In this document: positions 1 through 4,666 of the stretch, piece after piece | Numbering within the stretch: position 1 is the stretch's first letter | Layout of the letters: each line of letters begins with the position of its first letter | Source of the DNA: an uncultured Clostridia bacterium | Lineage (GTDB): Bacteria; Bacillota; Clostridia; Oscillospirales; Ruminococcaceae | Length of the DNA: 5,671 nucleotides | Direction: 5' to 3' | NCBI GenBank assembly: GCA_947588775.1 | Contig: CANPZQ010000124.1 | Location: forward strand, 1 to 5,671 | Notes under the pieces: model-generated | What the model saw: only the letters and a program-made list of their open reading frames with translations | Told to the model about the DNA's origin: nothing | Database searches by the model: none | Program-made: the position numbers and the translations under genes

Positions 1-50
1 ATCATCTAAAGGTGAGAGCCATTTCATAAAATCTCCTAAACAATGGAAAG

Positions 51-80
51 ACCGTCGGCGATTTGTCGGCGGTTTTTCTT
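51..80 (+). terminator. Rho-independent terminator
   Basis: ACCGTCGGC (51-59) pairs with GTCGGCGGT (65-73) through nine base pairs, two of them G-U, around a GATTT loop. A TTTTTCTT tract follows (73-80). It would end a plus-strand transcript entering from the left, presumably the last gene of the element. Confidence 0.75.
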
Positions 81-103
81 ATCTGTCCAAAAATTTGTAC
101 TTG

Positions 104-127
104 TTTTTGACCCCATTTTTGACCCCA
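104..127. repeat. Perfect tandem 12-bp direct repeat (TTTTTGACCCCA x2)
   Basis: TTTTTGACCCCA occurs at 104-115 and again immediately at 116-127; a shorter ACCCCA match follows near 132-137. It sits about 130 bp from the tRNA-derived core. Short direct repeats at that distance are typical of integrase arm-type or excisionase binding sites, but binding is an inference. Confidence 0.6.
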
Positions 128-223
128 ATAAATACCCCAACGACGATTATTTTTGATTTTTTCAAATTTTTTCTAATTGTCTATAAAACCGCTATAATAA
201 AGGCTTTAATGGCACTTGATTTT

Positions 224-258
224 CTTTAATTGTATCCGATTTTTCGTACAATTTAAAG
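224..258. repeat. Inverted repeat abutting the att core
   Basis: CTTTAATTGTA (224-234) is matched by its near-complement TACAATTTAAAG (247-258), with one extra base in the right arm. The 12-bp spacer holds a smaller CGA/TCG inverted pair (237-239 and 244-246). The right arm ends on the first base of the tRNA-derived segment. It may be a core-type recombinase site or a hairpin at the element end. Confidence 0.5.
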
Positions 259-281
259 TTCAAATCCCTCTTTCTCCGCCA
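258..281 (+). other. tRNA 3'-end fragment (probable tRNA-Ser) = candidate attachment site
   Basis: The segment has the T-loop TTCAAAT, the 3' T-stem CCCTC, an acceptor half TTTCTCC, discriminator G and an encoded CCA. An intact tRNA would have GAGGG just before the T-loop. Here the preceding bases are TAAAG, which cannot form the stem, and no anticodon or D arm lies upstream. This is therefore only the last 24 nt of a tRNA. The GAGGG-compatible T-stem plus an acceptor implying a GGAGAAA 5' end resembles Firmicutes tRNA-Ser from memory. A native-looking terminator follows directly, which places the original chromosomal side to the right. A decayed tRNA is the alternative. Confidence 0.7.
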
Positions 282-283
282 AG

Positions 284-331
284 ATAAGCCTGAAAATTTG
301 TCCGAGATGACAAAATTTCGGGCTTATTTTT
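284..331 (+). terminator. Strong terminator downstream of the tRNA 3' end
   Basis: Bases 284-302 pair with 309-327 in a 19-position stem with one G-U and one mismatch, around the loop CGAGAT, followed by a TTTTT run (327-331). It starts two bases after the tRNA CCA, as expected for the original terminator of the tRNA transcript left on the chromosomal side of the insertion. Confidence 0.85.
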
Positions 332-411
332 ATGCAATCTCACAAATCCGCCGCAATGACGGTCCCGGATAAAATTTTAAAGCCGCAGCCCATCATTTTC
401 CCTCCCCCGTC

Positions 412-440
412 AATCCGCCCGAAAACCCGGCGGATTTTTT
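412..440 (+). terminator. Second terminator, upstream of the operon promoter
   Basis: AATCCGCC (412-419) pairs perfectly with GGCGGATT (429-436) around a 9-nt loop, and the stem runs into a six-T tract (435-440). It lies 30 bp before the -35 box, so it insulates the operon from read-through and is not an attenuator within the operon leader. Confidence 0.75.
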
Positions 441-470
441 GTGCGCATTTCCGAAAATTGCGCGGGGCTA

Positions 471-501
471 TTGACACTTACCTTGGGGAAGAGTGCATAA
501 T
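471..501 (+). promoter_or_regulatory. Sigma-A-type promoter of the ABC transporter operon
   Basis: A perfect -35 TTGACA (471-476) and a -10 CATAAT (496-501, five of six consensus bases) are separated by 19 bp, slightly longer than the ideal 17. Transcription would start near 507-510, leaving a leader of about 28 nt. No clear operator palindrome overlaps the boxes. Confidence 0.7.
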
Positions 502-520
502 TTTTACAGAGATTTCGGTA

Positions 521-528
521 AAGGAGGG
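521..528 (+). promoter_or_regulatory. Ribosome binding site fixing the start of the solute-binding lipoprotein
   Basis: AAGGAGGG (521-528) sits seven bases before the ATG at 536 and is an almost full anti-Shine-Dalgarno match. It selects ATG 536, whose product begins with a lipoprotein signal peptide, over the in-frame ATG at 332. The longer reading would translate through a terminator and the promoter. Confidence 0.9.
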
Positions 529-535
529 CTTTTTT

Positions 536-2335
536 ATGAAAAAGGCGATGGCGGTGCTGCTCGCGGCGGCGGTTATGCTTGCGGGCTGCGCTTCGGAGGA
601 GAGCGGCGGCGGAGGGGCCCGCAAGCCCGCCGCAGCGGCGGAATCCTACACAAGCTCGGTTTTCGGGCGGAAGGTCGACTATGCGGCGTTCACGCCCTCG
701 GAGGGGCTTTCGCTGCCGGTTCCGGCGGAAAAAATTTCCGGCGAGGCGCAGATTGACGGGCGGCTGTATCTTCTTGTGGACGGCGGCGTTCATTTTCTGG
801 ACGTCGAAACCGGCGGGGCGGGGCTTCTTTTTGAAACGTCGGCGACCCTGATTGCCGCCAACGGCGGGAAGCTCTTCACCTATTCGCCCGAGGAATCGGT
901 TCTGGCGGAATACGACCAGTCGGGCAGCCTTACGGCGGAGCTTTCGATTAAAATCGACGGCGTTGGGGGCATATCGGGGCTCGTTGTTACCGACGGATTT
1001 TTCGTTTTCAACTGCGACGTCGCGGGCGCGATGACCGTCGAGCCGCACCTTTACGTCTATTCCCGCGAAACCGGCGAGCAGCTGCTTTCAAAGGGCATGC
1101 AGACTACCGGAATTTATCCTTATAAGGATAACAAAATCTTCGCCGTGACGGTCGGAAGCGTCTTTCCGTCGGTTGATTTGAACGTTTTTGACGCCGAAAC
1201 CGGAAAGAGCAAATTTTTGCGCAATCTCGGCGACGAAACCGACCCGGGCGCGCGCCCCGGCGTTGCATATTGCCCGAAAACCGACACGGTTCTCGTCTAC
1301 GGCCATGGCGCGGGCGACGGCGCGCCCGTCTGCATAACCGAATTTTCCCTTGACGACGGCGACAAGATGATTCTGAACCGGTACTATTTTGACATAACTT
1401 ACGAAACTAAATTTTTCCTCAGCGTCTGCGAAAACGTCGCCGCCGCGATTTCGACGGCCGACGGACTGCGGATTTACGACTACCTGAACCCGCCCGAGAG
1501 CCTGACGGTTTTGTGCCATCATCTCGCCGGCGCGGAGATGATTTACCGCTTTGAACAACAGACAGGAATCCTGATAAAGGCGGCCTACACCGACTACGAC
1601 AAGCTCGCGCTGAAGCTGATGGCGGGCGAGGACGATTTCGACCTTTACAGCGGTGCATCGGACTTCCAAAACTTCGTGAACGCGGGCGTTTGCGCGGATT
1701 TGAGCGCAATCGAAAGCCTAAATTCGCGGCTTTCCAAAAACGCCGCCGTAGGGCTTGCGGCAAGCCTCGACGGGCGGTTTTTCGCCGTTCCGACCCTTGT
1801 CCGCAACTACTTCACCGAGGAATACTACCCCGAGGACGGCGGCCCCGCGACATACTCAAAATTTATCTCCGAAATTATTTATTTAGCTGACAATGTTGAC
1901 GTCGCCGATGGCAGATATTCCGATTCGGACGGAAAAGAGTTATACAAGCTGTTTAAGTTTATAGGCGATAATCCCGAGGGAAACATGGACAAAATGCCGT
2001 TCGGGAGCAAGGCGGAGGTCTATTCGGCGAGCGACATGTTCATGCTGAACCCGCGTTCAAAGCATCGCGACAGCGCGGTGAAGTTTTTGGAGTTTGTTTT
2101 TGACGCATACAACGGCGACGCGCCGGGGGTCGTCCCCGAAAACGAGCAGTATCCGCACCTTGAAACGGCCGAGGGCTGCTATGCGGAGTGGCGTTGCAGG
2201 CCGCTTGAAATCATCATGCCGATAATGGACGCGCGTTCAAAGATAAATAACTCAGATAACGGTTTGAGCGGCGGCGAGCTCAAAAAAATGGCGCGCGAGG
2301 CGGCCGCCGAGGTCGCGATGAGAATGGGGGAGTGA
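536..2335 (+). CDS. Lipoprotein: beta-propeller-like domain fused to a compact ABC solute-binding domain
   Basis: This 599-residue protein is probably the lipid-anchored substrate receptor of the importer encoded next to it. A KK-plus-hydrophobic signal peptide ends in the lipobox LAGC, with the lipidated Cys at 18, followed by a Gly-rich tether. Residues about 30-318 show five or six repeats of 40-50 residues with patterns such as GRLYLLVDGG, GKLFTYSP, HLYVYSRETGE and LNVFDAETGK, typical of a PQQ/YVTN-like beta-propeller. From about 323 the sequence changes to a family 1 solute-binding pattern: RFEQQTGI, KLMAGEDDFDLYSG, FAVPT (416-420), and a late NPRSKHRDSAVKFLEFVF helix. That part is only about 240 residues, whereas family 1 binding proteins are usually near 400, so the central lobe is shortened. 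The next gene starts three bases after the stop. Sugar specificity is expected from the permease family but not visible. The gene is clearly real; the domain assignment is inferred from pattern. Confidence 0.85.
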   Translation: MKKAMAVLLAAAVMLAGCASEESGGGGARKPAAAAESYTSSVFGRKVDYAAFTPSEGLSLPVPAEKISGEAQIDGRLYLLVDGGVHFLDVETGGAGLLFETSATLIAANGGKLFTYSPEESVLAEYDQSGSLTAELSIKIDGVGGISGLVVTDGFFVFNCDVAGAMTVEPHLYVYSRETGEQLLSKGMQTTGIYPYKDNKIFAVTVGSVFPSVDLNVFDAETGKSKFLRNLGDETDPGARPGVAYCPKTDTVLVYGHGAGDGAPVCITEFSLDDGDKMILNRYYFDITYETKFFLSVCENVAAAISTADGLRIYDYLNPPESLTVLCHHLAGAEMIYRFEQQTGILIKAAYTDYDKLALKLMAGEDDFDLYSGASDFQNFVNAGVCADLSAIESLNSRLSKNAAVGLAASLDGRFFAVPTLVRNYFTEEYYPEDGGPATYSKFISEIIYLADNVDVADGRYSDSDGKELYKLFKFIGDNPEGNMDKMPFGSKAEVYSASDMFMLNPRSKHRDSAVKFLEFVFDAYNGDAPGVVPENEQYPHLETAEGCYAEWRCRPLEIIMPIMDARSKINNSDNGLSGGELKKMAREAAAEVAMRMGE

Positions 2336-2338
2336 GCG

Positions 2339-3178
2339 TTGAACAGAAAATTCAGGCTGAAAATCGCGGCGTTAAGCCTCCCGGCGGCGGTCGGGTTCGC
2401 GGTTTTTTACATCGTTCCGTTTTTCCGAAGCATTGGCTATTCGTTCACGAAAAGTGCCGTAAACCGCGATTTTGTGGGCTTTGAGAACTACCGCGCGGTG
2501 CTCTCGAACGAGTATTTTCGCCTCGCGCTGAAAAACACGCTGATTTTTTCGGCGGCAGGGGTCGCGGCGATAATGCTTTTGTCGCTTTTGCTATCGCTGG
2601 AGCTTAGTAAGCTTAGTAAAAAAATTGCTTTTCTAAAAAGCTTCTTTGTGATGCCCTACGTCCTCCCTTCGGCGAGTATAATTTTCTTCTGGCAGATGTT
2701 TTTCGGGACGGAAAGCTACGCCGCCCTGACGGAAATCGAAGGCTTGGGAGGCTTTTTCGACGTGATGCCGCTTTACATTATTTTCCTTTGGAAAAACGTA
2801 GGTATTAACATAATTTTACTAACTTCCGCGCTTTCAAAGATACCCCGAGAGGTATATGAGGCGGCGGCCCTCGACGGCGCGCGGGGATTGCGGCTCCATA
2901 CAAAAATAACGCTGCCGCTGCTATCGCCGAGCCTGTTTTTCGTCGGGGTGCTGAGCTTTGTTAATTCACTTAAAATATTTAAAGAAAGTTATTTATACTA
3001 TAATTCAAATTACCCGCCCGATTCGGCCTATATGGTGCAGAACTACATGAACAATCATTTTTATAAGCTTAACTATCAGAATCTGTCGACGGCGGTGGTA
3101 ATCTTCACGCTCGCGACGGCCGCGGTGATATTTGTCTGGTATAAGTTAGAGAACAAGCTTTCGGAGGGGACATTCTGA
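2339..3178 (+). CDS. ABC sugar-type transporter permease, MalF/UgpA-like
   Basis: One half of the membrane channel of a CUT1-type ABC importer, 279 residues. About six hydrophobic segments are visible (near 10-30, 66-90, 100-120, 143-163, 199-217 and 251-268). The cytoplasmic EAA loop is canonical: EVYEAAALDGARG at 171-183, then ITLPLLSP at 190-197, the surface that docks on the ATPase. Length and the N-terminal LPAAVGFAVFYIVPF segment fit the MalF/UgpA side of the family. The start is TTG at 2339, three bases after the upstream stop, with GGGGGAG (2326-2332) as ribosome binding site inside the end of the preceding gene. The stop overlaps the next ATG by one base, so translation is probably coupled. 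A perfect 9-bp tandem repeat (2601-2618) encodes LSKLSK just before the third membrane segment. Substrate unknown. Confidence 0.92.
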   Translation: MNRKFRLKIAALSLPAAVGFAVFYIVPFFRSIGYSFTKSAVNRDFVGFENYRAVLSNEYFRLALKNTLIFSAAGVAAIMLLSLLLSLELSKLSKKIAFLKSFFVMPYVLPSASIIFFWQMFFGTESYAALTEIEGLGGFFDVMPLYIIFLWKNVGINIILLTSALSKIPREVYEAAALDGARGLRLHTKITLPLLSPSLFFVGVLSFVNSLKIFKESYLYYNSNYPPDSAYMVQNYMNNHFYKLNYQNLSTAVVIFTLATAAVIFVWYKLENKLSEGTF

Positions 3179-3948
3179 TGAAAAAGCTCCGGTTTTCCGC
3201 GATTTTGCGGCTTTTGACGCTCTCGGCGTTCGCCGTTTTGTTTGCCCTTCCCGTTGCGGCGACGGCGGGAAAATCCCTCTTTTTTGAGGGTAAATTCGGG
3301 CTCCGGCAGTATTGGGAGCTCTTCGTTACTAATTTTACTTACCTGAATTATTTTTGGAATTCCGTCATTTATTCGGCCGCGATTACGGCTGTCAGCATAG
3401 CGATTTCACTGCCGCTCGGTTTCTTGTTTTCCAAGGTGAAATTCAGGTTTCGCGACGGAATTTTCTTCGTTTTTATCCTTGTGATGATGCTGCCGTTTCA
3501 GGCGACGCTGCTCCCGAATTACATTCAGCTTCGGGACTTTAATATGCTGAATACGCCGCTCGCGCTGACCGTTCCGATGATGTTTTCACCCTTCGCGGTG
3601 TTTTTACTTAGGCAGTTTATGAAAACAATTCCAAATGATTTAATAGATTACACGCTTTTGGAAACGTCGTCGGTGCTTAAAACCTTCCGCTACGCCGTTT
3701 TCCCGCAAATTAAGCAAGCTGTTGTATCGTTAGCAATCCTAATTTTCTGCGAGAGCTGGAACATGGTCGACCAGGCGTTGATTTTCTCGATGGACAACGG
3801 CGGAATCATGCCGCTGTCGGTGATTTTGGGCGAAATTCCGGAAAATGTGCGGCCCGCCGGCGGCGCGGTGTACATGTTCCCGATAATTATGCTGTTCGTG
3901 ATGTTCCGCGAAACGCTCGAGGAGTCGATGGAGGCGTATAAGCCATGA
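3178..3948 (+). CDS. ABC sugar-type transporter permease, MalG/UgpE-like, with degenerate EAA loop
   Basis: Second permease of the importer, 256 residues, pairing with the MalF-like protein before it. Six hydrophobic segments are visible (near 8-30, 62-84, 94-114, 127-145, 181-201 and 229-244), and motifs such as MMLPFQATLLPNY (103-115) and FAVFLLRQFMKTIP (139-152) are typical of MalG/UgpE. The ATPase-docking loop (154-176) reads DLIDYTLLETSSVLKTF, then VFPQIK. The usual E-A-A and the nearly invariant Gly of the D-G pair are replaced, Thr163 standing at the Gly position. The loop spacing and the following hydrophobic-x-P remain. GGAGGGG (3163-3169) precedes the ATG, which shares its A with the upstream TGA. 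The protein is somewhat short for the family (usually about 270-300 residues). It may use a divergent ATPase contact, rely mainly on the partner permease's EAA loop, or be weakened. Confidence 0.9.
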   Translation: MKKLRFSAILRLLTLSAFAVLFALPVAATAGKSLFFEGKFGLRQYWELFVTNFTYLNYFWNSVIYSAAITAVSIAISLPLGFLFSKVKFRFRDGIFFVFILVMMLPFQATLLPNYIQLRDFNMLNTPLALTVPMMFSPFAVFLLRQFMKTIPNDLIDYTLLETSSVLKTFRYAVFPQIKQAVVSLAILIFCESWNMVDQALIFSMDNGGIMPLSVILGEIPENVRPAGGAVYMFPIIMLFVMFRETLEESMEAYKP

Positions 3949-4334
3949 AGCGAGTCGTGACTGTTTTGGCTGCATTTTTCTGCGGAATCATCGTTTTTTT
4001 CACCTTTTTCGGAGAAAAGTTGTTTTATTCCACTAAACCGCACGTTGAAATCGCGCGTCCTCAAAGGATAAATGACTTGATTATTTTACCCGAAACCGCC
4101 GTTTTCCACGACGCGGACGGGGACTATATTTTCACAATCACGGCCGAGGAGGGCTTTTCGGCGCAGCTGCTGACCGCGACGAAGGTGCGGTTGACGCGCT
4201 GCGTTCCCGACGAAACTGGATATTTCGGCGTGGGGTATGTGTCGGTCGCCGCGGAGGGGTATTCGGGCGCGCTGACGGTGGTACGCGCGAACAGTGAGCC
4301 GCGGGACGGGGAGAGGGTCGTGGAGGGGGAGTAG
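3945..4334 (+). CDS. Small membrane-anchored protein, minimal HlyD/membrane-fusion-adaptor-like
   Basis: This 129-residue protein is the last gene of the operon. Its ATGA overlaps the upstream stop by four bases, and GGAGG (3930-3934) lies ten bases before the start. Residues 4-23 form one hydrophobic N-terminal helix with a preceding KR, predicting an outward-facing C-terminal domain; no lipobox is evident. The remainder is beta-rich. LPETAVFHDADGDYIFTI (48-65), followed by a variable stretch, KVRLTRC, and a terminal DGERVV, recalls the C-terminal membrane-proximal beta-barrel of HlyD/RND-type periplasmic adaptors, where a VP-x-x-A-V...DG-x-Y-V-x-V strand pair and a pGDrVV end are usual. The coiled-coil hairpin and lipoyl domains that normally separate anchor and barrel are absent. 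This similarity is my inference. It could be an accessory subunit of the importer or an unrelated small envelope protein. Confidence 0.8.
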   Translation: MKRVVTVLAAFFCGIIVFFTFFGEKLFYSTKPHVEIARPQRINDLIILPETAVFHDADGDYIFTITAEEGFSAQLLTATKVRLTRCVPDETGYFGVGYVSVAAEGYSGALTVVRANSEPRDGERVVEGE

Positions 4335-4412
4335 GGGGGCGCGGGAGTTCCCCACACTTAAAGACCCGCAACCCATTCCCACGCTTACAATATAACTGCG
4401 TTTAATCCCACC

Positions 4413-4450
4413 ACGGCTCTTGTTCCTAAAAAGTAACAAGAGCCGTTTCC
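4413..4450 (+). terminator. Terminator of the ABC transporter operon
   Basis: ACGGCTCTTGTT (4413-4424) and AACAAGAGCCGT (4435-4446) form a perfect 12-bp stem with the loop CCTAAAAAGT. The short tail TTTCCTT gives a modest U-tract on the plus strand, and no U-tract exists on the other side. It lies 79 bp after the last stop codon of the operon. Confidence 0.75.
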
Positions 4451-4544
4451 TTAAATGCAAAAACCATTTTCCACATGAAATTTTTTATACCGCCCGCTTC
4501 CATTCACCGCTATATCTATCGCTGATAAGCCGTTGCCCTAATTG

Positions 4545-4586
4545 GAAGAAAAAGCACAGCAGCCTTGATTTATCAAAGCCGCTGTG
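4545..4586 (-). terminator. Terminator of the minus-strand repeat protein gene
   Basis: The arms at 4555-4569 and 4572-4586 fold fully only in minus-strand RNA. There they form a stem of about 14 bp with two G-U wobbles that become A-C mismatches on the plus strand. In minus-strand orientation the stem is followed by TTTTTCTTC (4545-4553 complement). The asymmetry identifies the strand and the gene served, whose stop is about 80 bp upstream. Confidence 0.85.
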
Positions 4587-4605
4587 TAAGGTTGTGGCTG
4601 TATCA

Positions 4606-4643
4606 TGTTGTACGGCGACTTTTCCTTTTGCCGTCGTGCGGCA
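4606..4643 (+). other. Unassigned hairpin between convergent genes
   Basis: Bases 4606-4619 and 4630-4643 pair at 13 of 14 positions around a 10-nt pyrimidine-rich loop. Four of the pairs are G-U as plus-strand RNA and would be mismatches on the minus strand. No U-tract follows, so it is not a standard terminator. It could be part of a 3' structure, a decayed repeat, or chance. Confidence 0.35.
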
Positions 4644-4666
4644 GAATACTGATTTTGAAGTTGATT

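Larger units (their letters stand above)
1..281. mobile_element. Right end of a probable tRNA-integrated element (partial)
   Basis: This stretch has no supported protein gene. It is clearly more AT-rich than the operon to its right and ends exactly at a detached tRNA 3' end. It contains a terminator, a 12-bp tandem direct repeat and an inverted repeat touching the tRNA fragment, an arrangement typical of the border of an element inserted by a tyrosine recombinase into a tRNA gene. The element body and its integrase would lie to the left, outside the window. The first bases (stop codons at 7-9 and 27-29 in two plus frames) could be the end of an element gene, but too little remains to identify it. 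The assignment is inferred from architecture; no integrase is visible. Confidence 0.45.
4335..4666. other. Convergent intergenic region
   Basis: A 332-bp gap lies between the plus-strand operon and the minus-strand gene, containing two oppositely oriented terminators and one further hairpin. An 87-codon plus-strand reading frame (4420-4683) crosses it, but it begins inside the operon terminator, has no ribosome binding site and overlaps the minus-strand terminator, so I do not call it a gene. I see nothing else supportable here. Confidence 0.7.

Noticed and set aside
193..198. TATAAT hexamer as a promoter -10 box
   Set aside because: No acceptable -35 lies 16-19 bp upstream in this AT-rich stretch, and no gene follows before the tRNA fragment and its terminator.
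2..229. Open plus-strand frame from base 2 to a stop at 227-229
   Set aside because: It reads straight through a terminator and low-complexity AT-rich DNA; the product is a run of Phe, Lys and Thr with no domain character.
332..535. N-terminal extension of the lipoprotein frame back to the ATG at 332
   Set aside because: The segment contains a terminator and the promoter, and lacks a ribosome binding site. ATG 536 has a strong ribosome binding site and begins a clear signal peptide.
410..1763. Long minus-strand open frames opposite the lipoprotein gene
   Set aside because: Arg/Pro/Ala-rich shadow translations of a GC-rich gene, without ribosome binding sites.
4086..4103. LPETA in the small operon protein as a sortase signal
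   Set aside because: It lacks the final Gly of LPxTG, lies mid-protein and is not followed by a hydrophobic helix and positive tail.
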